Shown piece after piece: positions 23,743 through 31,499 of a stretch of DNA of 44,725 bases; within the stretch, counting starts at the first letter, position 1, and the number at the start of each line of letters is the position of its first letter. The translations under genes and the position numbers were made by a program. This DNA comes from Candidatus Odyssella sp. (lineage in GTDB: Bacteria > Pseudomonadota > Alphaproteobacteria > Bin65), in contig JAEULD010000373.1 in assembly GCA_016792765.1 (NCBI GenBank), positions 1-44,725 of the forward strand, read 5' to 3'. Under the pieces are notes generated by a model, which was given only the letters and a program-made list of their open reading frames with translations, did no database searches and was not told the DNA's origin.

Positions 23743-26043
23743 CTATTCCAGCGTCAGCACCAGATACCTCAGCTCCGTCTCCACCTCGTCGAGGGCGGCG
23801 GGGAGGCCGGGGGCGGGATGGCGCCAGTAGCAGGCGCGGATGAAGCGCTCGCGCGCGAGGGCGAGCGCGAACTTCCACTCTTCCTCGAGATGCGGCGAGC
23901 GCGCGGCGGCGGCCGACCAGAACAGCTGGAAGCGCTCGGCCGCCTCGATGCGCTTCAGGAGATCGCGGTCCCACTCGCGCCCGCGCATCTCGAGCACTTC
24001 GGCGAGGAACGGGCTGTCGATCTGCGTGCCGACGGCGGCGAAGCGATCGGCGATCTCGCCGTCCTGCGGCGCGTAGGCCGGGAACACGGCGTCGAACGTG
24101 TCGGCGGCGAGCGTGGCCGTGTTGCTGATCGGGTGCGCGCGCTCGCGGCCGATCGTGAAGGCGAGGCGCTGCTCGCCCACCAGCAGCGGGCCCACGAAGA
24201 ACAGGATCGTGCCTTCGCCCGGCCCCTCGGCGTAACCGGGCGCGCCGGGATTGGCCATCACGCGGAACGGCACGCGGTGGAAATTCTCCCACCACTCCAC
24301 GGTCGCGCGCGGCGGGTTGATGCGGCAGCCCGGTAGCGCCGGCACGATCGTCACGGCGGCGCCCGGCTTCAGCGCATAGCGCAGCGCGCTGCGGCGCTCG
24401 GGCAGCTCGCCGGGCTTGCCCTCGTAGCGGCCGAGATGATCCTGGCGCACGAAGCTGTCGAGGCCGGGCTCGTGCAGATACACGGCGAGGTCGAGCCATT
24501 GCCCCGGCTGCAGCTGCATCGGGTGGAACACCGAGAAGCGCGCCGGCAGGATCGCGGCCACCGCATCGCATGCGGCCGCGTCGGAGGCGGGCGCATCGGG
24601 CGGCGGCGCCGAAGCGCTCTCGCGCGGCGGCGCCGTCACCACCTGCGCCTTGCCGCGGCGATAGATGATCGTCGTCTTCTTGTCGTCGCCGCCGGGCGGC
24701 GCGGGCAGCGGCGGCGGCGCCACGATCGGCGCCGAGGCGCCGCGTGCGGCCGGGCGCGCCGCCGGCGGCTCGCGGCCGATGCGCGCCGTCGCCACCTCGT
24801 CCTGATTGGCGGGGCCGGAGAATTCCCGCGCCGGGCGCTCCGGCGGCCGCGGCGGGAACACCGGCTTGGTCGCGTCGGGGTCGGCGCGCAGCGCGGCCGG
24901 CGCCGCGCGCGGCGGTTCGGTCGCCGGGTCGCGCGCCATGCGCACGGTGGGCGCGTCGGAGCCGGCGGCCGGTTGCGCGCGGCGCGGCACCGGCGCCTCG
25001 GCGGGCGGCCGCTGCGGGAACACCGGCTTGGTGCGCTCGGCGCCGGCCGAAGGCATCGGCGCCGGTGGCGCCAGCGGATCGCGCAGCGGCAGCGTCGGGA
25101 TCTCGCCCTGCGTCGCGGCGCCGAAGGCGGCGCGCAGCGCGCTCACGTTCTGCGGCCGGTTGTGCGGCGGGATCGCGAGGCCGTGGCGCAGCGCGGTCAC
25201 GAATTGCGCCGGCCACGCGCCCACGATCGCGTCGAGCACAGCGGCGGCCGGGTCGGGCAGGCCGCCCGCCACGTCGCGGCGCCGCTTCAAGGGATCGGGC
25301 GGTGGCTTGCCGGTCGCGAGGCGGAACAGCGTCGCCGCGAGCGCGTAGATGTCGGTCCACGGCCCGAGCTTGCCGCCGGGCTGGAAATACTCCTCGGCGC
25401 GAAACGCGTCGCGCGCGGCGAGCGCCGGCGTGCCGCCGCGCGCGGTGGCGCCGAGCGTGCGGCGCACGAGATGCGCGCGGCCGAGCGCCGCCGAGCCGTC
25501 GCGGCGAATCGCAATCGCGGCCGGGCAGATGTCGAGGTGGAGCAGCCCGGCCTTGTGGATCGCGTCGGCGCCGGCGAACAGCGAGGGCATGATCTCGTGC
25601 ACCTCGTCGGGCGAGAGCGCCTCGCTGGGCCCCAGCAGCCGGTCGAGCGTGCGCCCGTCGGGCGCCTCCACCGCGAGATACACGGTGCCGTTCGCCGCGA
25701 AGCAGTCGAGCAGCGGCAGCACGTTGGCGTGGCGAAACGCGGCGAAGTCGGCGGCCAGCGCCTGGATCTCGGCGACGCCGGCCGCGAACAGCGGGCGGAA
25801 ATCGGCGTCGCTCGGCTCCACGGCAAACGCGCCATGCGCGTTTGCTTGGGCGTCCGCGCGGGGCGCGGACGCCGCTCGGCGCGCGATGCCGGGCGGCAGG
25901 AACTCCAGCACCGTCGCGCGCCGCGACGTCGCCGCGTCGTGCGCGCGATACGCCGGCCCGTCCGGCCCGTCCTGGGCGATCGGCTGCTCGATGCGATAGC
26001 GCCCGACCATCGTGCCGGGCGGAAGGAGGTGGTCGGTGGCCAT
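23743..26043 (-). CDS. Pseudokinase / Pro-rich linker / TIR-like fusion protein
   Basis: 766 residues. (1) About 10-290 has a Ser/Thr-kinase fold (GRYRIEQPIAQ..., FRHANVLPLLDCF, DIYALAATLFRLATGKPPPD). The active site is eroded: the VAIK lysine position is Leu46 in TVLEF, the catalytic loop is HLDICPAAI (169-177, where HRDxKPxN is usual), and the DFG position reads LGRAH. It is therefore probably a pseudokinase. (2) About 320-490 is a Pro/Ala-rich linker with two TKPVFPxRPP repeats and TVRMAR/TARIGR motifs. (3) About 500-625 is a beta-rich domain (PGQWLDLAVYLHEPG, TILFFVGPLL). (4) About 640-766 is a TIR-like domain (VFPAYAPQDGEIADRF, FQLFWSAAAARSPHLEEEW, with E722 at the candidate NADase Glu, then FIRACYW). 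The start is ATG 26043, next to a GGAGG-rich stretch. The role, signalling or defence, is inferred. Confidence 0.78.
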   Translation of the reverse strand: MATDHLLPPGTMVGRYRIEQPIAQDGPDGPAYRAHDAATSRRATVLEFLPPGIARRAASAPRADAQANAHGAFAVEPSDADFRPLFAAGVAEIQALAADFAAFRHANVLPLLDCFAANGTVYLAVEAPDGRTLDRLLGPSEALSPDEVHEIMPSLFAGADAIHKAGLLHLDICPAAIAIRRDGSAALGRAHLVRRTLGATARGGTPALAARDAFRAEEYFQPGGKLGPWTDIYALAATLFRLATGKPPPDPLKRRRDVAGGLPDPAAAVLDAIVGAWPAQFVTALRHGLAIPPHNRPQNVSALRAAFGAATQGEIPTLPLRDPLAPPAPMPSAGAERTKPVFPQRPPAEAPVPRRAQPAAGSDAPTVRMARDPATEPPRAAPAALRADPDATKPVFPPRPPERPAREFSGPANQDEVATARIGREPPAARPAARGASAPIVAPPPLPAPPGGDDKKTTIIYRRGKAQVVTAPPRESASAPPPDAPASDAAACDAVAAILPARFSVFHPMQLQPGQWLDLAVYLHEPGLDSFVRQDHLGRYEGKPGELPERRSALRYALKPGAAVTIVPALPGCRINPPRATVEWWENFHRVPFRVMANPGAPGYAEGPGEGTILFFVGPLLVGEQRLAFTIGRERAHPISNTATLAADTFDAVFPAYAPQDGEIADRFAAVGTQIDSPFLAEVLEMRGREWDRDLLKRIEAAERFQLFWSAAAARSPHLEEEWKFALALARERFIRACYWRHPAPGLPAALDEVETELRYLVLTLE

Positions 26044-26109
26044 GGGGCGGCGAATCCCTATGCCGGGGCAGATTTATACGACGTAACCGGCCCCGCATGG
26101 CTAGGGGTT

Positions 26110-26167
26110 GCGCCAGGGAAAATACCGAGGCGCGAAGTAGCCGCTTTCTTCCCGCGCCCCCTGGCGC
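26110..26167. repeat. Inverted repeat GCGCCAGGG / CCCTGGCGC
   Basis: Perfect 9-bp arms at 26110-26118 and 26159-26167 lie in the divergent spacer between the TIR-fusion gene and the DUF1428 gene. The sequence between them is AT-richer than the surroundings. It may be a small palindromic repeat or a binding site; nothing else in the spacer explains it. Confidence 0.45.
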
Positions 26168-26216
26168 GCATGTTCGTTTTCCTGTTGCCTTGATGTCTTG
26201 GGGGGCCTTCCTTGCT

Positions 26217-26243
26217 TCTCCCCGCCTCTCCGCCTCCTGTTAC
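26217..26243. repeat. Solo arm of the palindromic repeat family (copy D)
   Basis: TCTCCCCGCCTCTCCGCCTC followed by CTGTTAC resembles the right arms of copies A-C (CTCCCCGGCTCCCCGGCTCC plus TGTTC). No matching left arm is present within 150 bp, so this is a fragment or a coincidence of GC-rich pyrimidine text. It lies about 30 bp before the DUF1428 start. Confidence 0.5.
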
Positions 26244-26275
26244 CTTCCGCTACCCGCCAACGAAGGAGCAACGCA

Positions 26276-26635
26276 ATGGGCCTCTATGTCGATGGGTTCG
26301 TGGTACCCGTGCCGAAGAAGAACATCGCCGCCTACCGCAAGCTCGCGCGCATGGCGGGCAGGATCTGGCGCGAATACGGTGCGCTCGAATACGTCGAATG
26401 CGTCGCCGACGACGTGAAGCCGGGCAAGTGGACGTCGTTTCCGCAAAGCGTGAAGCTGAAGCCCGGCGAGGTCGTGTGGTTCTCCTATATCGTCTACAAG
26501 TCGCGGAAGGCCCGCGACCGCATCAACGCGAAGGTGATGAAAGACAAGCGCTTCGCGAACATGGACCCGAAGAAGATGCCGTTCGACGGCAAGCGCATGT
26601 TCTGGGGCGGCTTCAAGACGATGGTGAAGATGTAG
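26276..26635 (+). CDS. DUF1428 family protein
   Basis: 119-residue soluble protein with a ferredoxin-like, dimeric alpha/beta-barrel look. It starts MGLYVDGFVVPVPKKNIAAYRKLARMAGRIWREYGALEYVECVADDV, typical of DUF1428, and ends MPFDGKRMFWGGFKTMVKM. Members resemble RNA-signal/PhnB-type or antibiotic-monooxygenase folds, but no reaction is known. An AAGGAG ribosome-binding site lies 8 nt before the ATG. It is a single gene, divergent from the pseudokinase-TIR gene. Confidence 0.9.
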   Translation: MGLYVDGFVVPVPKKNIAAYRKLARMAGRIWREYGALEYVECVADDVKPGKWTSFPQSVKLKPGEVVWFSYIVYKSRKARDRINAKVMKDKRFANMDPKKMPFDGKRMFWGGFKTMVKM

Positions 26636-26820
26636 CCGGCGCGGGGCGCGGCCGGAAGCGCGCGCCCGAAGGCGCGCGATCCCGGAGGTCGCGCGCTCGC
26701 GCCGACCTCGCGCGTTTTTGGCCCTTGACAATGTTCCATATTTGTTCTTTCCTTCGATGTTGGTCGATCGCCAGCGCGCCGGCGGCCGGTGTCCGCGCCC
26801 GGGCGTGGCGGCGGCGGTCG

Positions 26821-26960
26821 GAAAGCCAAGGAAAGCCAAGGTGCGCGTGGGCAAAAGCCAACAAAAGCCAAGGTCGGCCTCGCGCGGAAGCCAAGGAAAG
26901 CCAAGGTCCGAGGCCGCAAAAAGCCAAGGAAAGCCAAGCAAAGCCAATAAAAGCCAACAG
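26821..26960. repeat. AAGCCAA tandem array (10 copies) in a 366-bp gene-free gap
   Basis: The heptamer AAGCCAA occurs 10 times in 140 bp, mostly as doublets of AAAGCCAAGG separated by short GC-rich spacers of 11-14 bp, and finally as a run of four. The spacers around the third doublet contain a perfect inverted repeat (CGGCCTCG 26875-26882, CGAGGCCG 26909-26916). The gap 26636-27001 lies between convergent 3' ends (DUF1428 and trkH), so promoter activity is not required. The rest of the gap shows no gene. Confidence 0.85.
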
Positions 26961-27001
26961 GCGCGGTTCTCCGCCTCGTCCGCGCAGCCGCCGCGTGGGC
27001 G

Positions 27002-28453
27002 TCACCCGCGCCAGAAGCGGCGAGTGAATAGCACCAGCACCGCCATGAACTCGAGCCGGCCTAGGATCATGCCGAGCGCGAGCAGCCATTTCGCCGTGTC
27101 GGGCAGCGGCTTGAAATTGCCGGCGGGCCCGATGATCTCGCCGAGGCCGGGACCGATATTGCCGATCGCCTGCGCCGCGCCGGTCAGGCTCGTGACGAAG
27201 TCGAGGCCGGTCGCCGCCACCGCCGCGGTCAGCGCCGCGAACGAGATGAAGTAGACGAAGCAGAAGATCGTGACCGACGCGATCACGTCGTCGCCGATCG
27301 GCTTGCCCTGATAGCGCATGCGGAACACGCCGCGCGGATGGACGAGCTTGCGCACCGCCTCGGCGCCGAGCCGGCCGAGGATCTCGAAGCGCATCACCTT
27401 GATCGCGCCCGAGGTCGAGCCGGTGCAGCCGCCGATGTACATCAGCATGATGAGGACGATGCCGGGAAAGCCGCCCCACTGGTTGTAGTCGGCCGAGGCG
27501 AAGCCCGTGGTCGTGACGACCGAGACGACGTTGAATGCGGCGAGGCGCAGCGCGTCGCCGACGGGCGTGTCCTTCGCCAGCGCCAGCCACGTCGCGATCG
27601 CGAGCGTCGCCGCGGCGATGACCGCGAGAAACCAGAACACCTGCGAATCACGCCTGACATCGGGCCAATGCCCGAGCGCCATGCGCACGTAAATGAGCAG
27701 CGGTAGGCCGGACAGCGTCATGAACACGGTCGCCGTGATCTCGAGCGCAGGACTCTTGAACCATGCGAAGCTCTCGTCGTAGTTCGCGAAGCCGCCGGTC
27801 GAGACCGTCGGCATCGCGTGCGTCACCGCATCGAACAGCGACATGCCAACGGCCCAGTAAGTCGCGCTGCAAATCAGAAGCAGCGCGAAATAGGCGAGCA
27901 TGGTCGCCGCCGCGATCTGGCCGGCGCGCGGCAGCGGCTTGTCGGATTTCTCCGAGGATTCACTGCGGAACAGCTGCATGCCGCCGACGCGCAGGAACGG
28001 CAGCAGCGCCACCGCCATCACGACGATGCCCATGCCGCCGATGCCCTGCAGCATCGCGCGCCAGAGCAGGATTCCCTTGGAGCGCTGGCCGAGATTCTCG
28101 ATCACGGTCGAACCCGTCGTGGTCAGGCCCGAGGCCGTCTCGAAGAACGAGTCGGTCAGCGAAAGGCGGAGATCGGAGAAGACGAACGGCAGCCCGCCGA
28201 AGAACGACGCCGCGAACCACGCGACGGCGGTGAGCAGGAAGCCCTCGCGCTGCGTGAACCGCATGCGGCGCCCGCTCCAGCAGCCGGCGATCAGCAGGCC
28301 GCCGGCGAAGGCCGTGATCGCCCCGGCCTTGGCGAACGCCGCCCAGTCGCGATGGCCGTGGTCGAGGTCGAACAGCAGCGGGATGGCCATCATCGCCGCG
28401 AACGCCGCGAGGATGAGGCCGAGGATGAACAGAACGGCGCGGACCTGGACCAT
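27002..28453 (-). CDS. trkH: TrkH-type potassium channel subunit (second copy)
   Basis: 483-residue membrane protein of the TrkH/KtrB superfamily. The four pore-loop filters are visible: SGLTTTGST, TVSTGGFANYDES, VTTTGFASAD and GNIGPGLGEI. The charged pore region GGCTGSTSGAIKVMRFEI is also typical. It takes up K+, normally under control of a cytoplasmic TrkA ring, which is not encoded here. The start is only 3 bp after the stop of a second, very similar trkH gene, so it is probably translated from the same mRNA. Filter 2 keeps the standard STGGF, unlike its neighbour. Confidence 0.95.
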   Translation of the reverse strand: MVQVRAVLFILGLILAAFAAMMAIPLLFDLDHGHRDWAAFAKAGAITAFAGGLLIAGCWSGRRMRFTQREGFLLTAVAWFAASFFGGLPFVFSDLRLSLTDSFFETASGLTTTGSTVIENLGQRSKGILLWRAMLQGIGGMGIVVMAVALLPFLRVGGMQLFRSESSEKSDKPLPRAGQIAAATMLAYFALLLICSATYWAVGMSLFDAVTHAMPTVSTGGFANYDESFAWFKSPALEITATVFMTLSGLPLLIYVRMALGHWPDVRRDSQVFWFLAVIAAATLAIATWLALAKDTPVGDALRLAAFNVVSVVTTTGFASADYNQWGGFPGIVLIMLMYIGGCTGSTSGAIKVMRFEILGRLGAEAVRKLVHPRGVFRMRYQGKPIGDDVIASVTIFCFVYFISFAALTAAVAATGLDFVTSLTGAAQAIGNIGPGLGEIIGPAGNFKPLPDTAKWLLALGMILGRLEFMAVLVLFTRRFWRG

Positions 28454-28456
28454 CGC

Positions 28457-29908
28457 TCAGCCCTGCCAGAAGCGCCGCGTGAACAGCACGAGGACGGCCA
28501 TGAATTCGAGTCGCCCCATGATCATGCCGAGCGCCAGCAGCCACTTGGCGCCCTCGGGCAGCGGCGCGTAGTTGCCGGCCGGGCCGATGATCTCGCCGAG
28601 GCCCGGCCCGATATTGCCGACGGCGGAGGCGGCGCCCGACACCGCCGTCGTGAAATCGAGGCCGAACGCGCCGAGCGCCAGCGCCAGCGCGGCGAAGGAG
28701 ACGAAGTAGACGAAGCCGAACACCATGATCGAGGCAATGACGTCCTCGCCGAGGGGCCGGCCGTTGTAGAGCACCCGCTGCACGCCGTGGCGCTGCACGA
28801 GCCTGCGCAGCGCGCCGCCGGCGAGCTTCGCCATGATCTCGAAACGCAGCACCTTCACGGCGCCCGCCGTCGAGCCCGTGCAGCCGCCGACGAACATCAG
28901 CGCGAGGAACACGATCGCGGCGAAGCTGCCCCACTGCGTGTAGTCGGCCGAGGCGTAGCCGGTCGTCGTGGCGAGCGAGACGACGTTGAACGCGGCCAAA
29001 CGCAGCGCGTCGCCGGCCGGAAGATCGCGGCCGAGCCAGAGCCACAGCGCGATGGCGGCGACCGCAGCGCCCGTGGTCGCGAGGAACCAGCGGATCTGCG
29101 TGTCGCGCAGGACATGGCGCCATTCGCTGCGCGCGAGCCGCACGTAGAGGAACAGCGGCAGCCCGCTCAGCGCCATGAACAGCACGGCCGTCCATTCGAG
29201 CGCCGGGCTGCGGAATGCCGCGAACGATTCGTCGTAGTTCGCGAAGCCGGCGGTGGCCACCGTCGTCATCGCGTGCGTGGCGGCGTCGAACAGCGACATG
29301 CCGAGCGCCCAATAGCTCGCGAGGCAGGCCAGCAGCAGGCACGCATAGGCGACGATCGTGACGCCCGCGATCTGCGCCGCGCGCGGCAGCGGCTTGTCGA
29401 GCTTCTCCGAGAACTCGCTGCGGAACAGCTGCATGCCGCCCACGCGCAGGAACGGGAACAGCGCCACCACCATCACGATGATGCCGATGCCGCCCACGCC
29501 CTGCAGCATCGCGCGCCACAGCAGTAGGCCGCGCGAGACCTTGTCCAGGCCCACGATCAGCGTGGCGCCCGTCGTGGTGAGACCCGAGGCCGTTTCGAAG
29601 AACGCGTCGCCGAACGAGAGTCCGAGCTCGCCCAGCATCAGCGGAATGCTGCCGAACGCCGAAACGGTCGCCCAGCTCATGCCCGTCAGCAGGAAGCCCT
29701 CACGCGCGGTGAAGCGCGGACGCTGGCCGCTCCAGCCGCCGAGCACGAGCAGGCCCGCCGCGAACAGCGTGACGCCTGCGCCGGCCGCGAAGGCGCGCCA
29801 GTCGGGATGGCCGTGGTCGAGATCGAAGACCATCGGCACCAGCATCGCCAGCGCGAAGGCGCCGAGGACGAGCCCCAGGATGAAGAGGACCGGGCGGACC
29901 TGGACCAC
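28457..29908 (-). CDS. trkH: TrkH-type potassium channel subunit (first copy)
   Basis: 483 residues, the same length as the downstream copy, and clearly a tandem duplicate (both begin MVQVRxVLFILGL and end LVLFTRRFW.G). The pore-loop filters are SGLTTTGAT, TVATAGFANYDES, ATTTGYASAD and GNIGPGLGEI. The second filter reads ATAGF where STGGF is usual; the conserved Gly just before Phe is retained. The two copies may form homo- or heterodimers with different K+/Na+ selectivity. This is an inference. A GST-like gene lies just upstream on the same strand (27 bp), possibly in the same operon. Confidence 0.95.
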   Translation of the reverse strand: MVQVRPVLFILGLVLGAFALAMLVPMVFDLDHGHPDWRAFAAGAGVTLFAAGLLVLGGWSGQRPRFTAREGFLLTGMSWATVSAFGSIPLMLGELGLSFGDAFFETASGLTTTGATLIVGLDKVSRGLLLWRAMLQGVGGIGIIVMVVALFPFLRVGGMQLFRSEFSEKLDKPLPRAAQIAGVTIVAYACLLLACLASYWALGMSLFDAATHAMTTVATAGFANYDESFAAFRSPALEWTAVLFMALSGLPLFLYVRLARSEWRHVLRDTQIRWFLATTGAAVAAIALWLWLGRDLPAGDALRLAAFNVVSLATTTGYASADYTQWGSFAAIVFLALMFVGGCTGSTAGAVKVLRFEIMAKLAGGALRRLVQRHGVQRVLYNGRPLGEDVIASIMVFGFVYFVSFAALALALGAFGLDFTTAVSGAASAVGNIGPGLGEIIGPAGNYAPLPEGAKWLLALGMIMGRLEFMAVLVLFTRRFWQG

Positions 29909-29935
29909 GGCGGGCCCTCGGCCGCGGCGCGCCGG

Positions 29936-30862
29936 TTACGCGGCCGGACGGAAGACGAAGCCGGCGCGCGGCACGTGGATCACCACGTCTCCCACTTCGG
30001 GCGCGCTGCGGCGGATCGCGACTTCGTTGCGCGCGACGAACACGACCTCGCCCACGACCGGCTCGGGCGCGCGGTCTTCGGTTTGCACGCTCACGCGGCT
30101 GCCGAGCTTGGGGGCGCCCTCGATCTCTTCCGAGGCGCGCGGCGCCTCGGGCGTCGCGGCCTTGGCGACGGCGAGCGCCTCTTCGCCGCTCATCGGCGTG
30201 CGCGCGCCCTGGCCGATCGCGTCGACGCGGTCGATCCAGGCGCGCACGAGCGGATAGGGGTCGAACGCCGCGGCCGAGCGCTTGCCGCTGTTCTTCGCCG
30301 CCATCCACAGCGGATGCTCGACGGCGATGTCGGCGAGGCCGGGCTTGTCGCCGAGCAGGAAGCTGCGCCCGTCCGAAAGCAGGTTCGAAAGCCGGTCGAG
30401 CTGCAGGCACATCTGCATCTTGAAGAGCGGCATCGCCGCTTTCATCTTCTCGACCGGCGTCACCGGACGGTTCATCATCTTCGCGCGGTCTTCGAAGAAC
30501 GCCGCCGGCAGCTTTTCCGCGACGAGGCTCAGCGAGAAGTTGGCGGCCGGCAGGAACAGATTCTGGTCGGCCCAGGCCGTGAAGATCTGGGCCATCGCCT
30601 CGCCGCCCGCGGGATAGAAGCTCGGGCTCGGGTGGCGCCGCTCGAGCTCGGCGGCGATCAGCGACGTGTCGAAATAGATGTCGGCGCCGATTTGCATCAC
30701 CGGCGTCTTGCGGTAGCCGCCGGTGATCGGCATCAGCAGCGGCTTCGGCATCACCATCGGAATGTCGACCGCGCGCCAGGCCAGCTTCTTGAAGCCCATA
30801 TAGAGCCGCGCCTTGTACGCGAACGGCGACGAATCGTACTGGTGCAGGATGATCTCGGGCAC
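29936..30862 (-). CDS. Glutathione S-transferase family protein with C-terminal extension
   Basis: 308 residues. The thioredoxin-like N-domain starts PEIILHQYDSSPFAYKARLYMGFKKLAWRAVDIP, with the cis-Pro in RKTPVMQIG and the Ser/Asp contact in FDTSLIAAELERRHP. The all-alpha domain includes FLLGDKPGLADIAVEHPLW. After about residue 225 there is an 80-residue extra part with a Glu/Ala linker and a beta-rich module (GSRVSVQTEDRAPEPVVGEV, VAIRRSAPEVGDVVIHVPRAG), which ordinary GSTs lack. The start is GTG 30862 with GGGGAG 6 nt upstream. The substrate is unknown. A glutathione peroxidase gene lies next upstream on the same strand, suggesting a peroxide/electrophile defence group. Confidence 0.88.
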   Translation of the reverse strand: MPEIILHQYDSSPFAYKARLYMGFKKLAWRAVDIPMVMPKPLLMPITGGYRKTPVMQIGADIYFDTSLIAAELERRHPSPSFYPAGGEAMAQIFTAWADQNLFLPAANFSLSLVAEKLPAAFFEDRAKMMNRPVTPVEKMKAAMPLFKMQMCLQLDRLSNLLSDGRSFLLGDKPGLADIAVEHPLWMAAKNSGKRSAAAFDPYPLVRAWIDRVDAIGQGARTPMSGEEALAVAKAATPEAPRASEEIEGAPKLGSRVSVQTEDRAPEPVVGEVVFVARNEVAIRRSAPEVGDVVIHVPRAGFVFRPAA

Positions 30863-30935
30863 GTCACTCTCCCCTCGGGTTCGCGCGGCACTCTAGGGCG
30901 CGCGCGGGGGAAAATGAACAGCGTGCCGAGCCCGC

Positions 30936-31415
30936 TCAGCCGAGCGCTTCGCCGACCGCCTTGGCGATCTCGGGCGATTTCGGGCCGACCTTCGAGGGCC
31001 AGGCGCCGGCGATCTCGCCGCCGGGGCCGATCAGATATTTGTGGAAGTTCCACCGCGGCGCTGCGCCCTCGCCGAGCTCGGCGGCAATCCAGCGATAGAG
31101 CGGATGCGCGCCGGCGCCGGTCACGGCCTGCTTCGCCGCGAGCGGGAACGTGACGCCGTAGTTCTTCTCGCAGAACGCGCGCACGTCGGCGTTCGTGCCG
31201 GGCTCCTGCGCGCCGAAATCGTTCGAGGGTACGCCGAGCACGACGAGGCCCTTGTCTTTCCGCTCGCGCCACAGCGCCTCGAGGTCGCGGTATTGCGGCG
31301 TGAAACCGCATTCCGATGCCGTGTTCACCAGCAACACCGCCTTGCCGGCGAAGTCCTTCAGGCGAATCTCGCCGCCGCCGATTCCGGTCAGCGTAAAGTC
31401 GTGGGCCGTGGTCAT
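30936..31415 (-). CDS. Glutathione peroxidase (BtuE/Gpx type)
   Basis: 159 residues, cysteine type. The peroxidatic Cys is in LLVNTASECGFTPQY. The Gln of the catalytic tetrad is in VPSNDFGAQEPG and the Trp/Asn in RWNFHKYLIGPGG. Such bacterial enzymes usually reduce peroxides with thioredoxin or glutathione. It is divergent from the cobalamin-binding-like gene at 31500 and followed by the GST gene. Confidence 0.94.
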   Translation of the reverse strand: MTTAHDFTLTGIGGGEIRLKDFAGKAVLLVNTASECGFTPQYRDLEALWRERKDKGLVVLGVPSNDFGAQEPGTNADVRAFCEKNYGVTFPLAAKQAVTGAGAHPLYRWIAAELGEGAAPRWNFHKYLIGPGGEIAGAWPSKVGPKSPEIAKAVGEALG

Positions 31416-31499
31416 TTCGGTATCCTCGGCTGTGCGTTGGCCCTAGTATCGGCCCTCGACCCACTCCAAATCAACGCCGGCACCAGCGAGCATCCCCGA

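Noticed and set aside
26821..26960. CRISPR array
   Set aside because: Repeat unit is only 7-10 bp, spacers are 11-14 bp and GC-rich, and no cas genes are near.
26718..27254. Possible small proteins encoded by the AAGCCAA array (KSQGKP or GFPWL strings)
   Set aside because: The translated strings are only the repeat read in frame, without a ribosome-binding site, and extend into the trkH gene on the opposite strand.
27818..29527. Long plus-strand open frame over the trkH genes
   Set aside because: Low-complexity Arg/His/Glu text with no motif; both underlying minus-strand genes are unmistakable TrkH.
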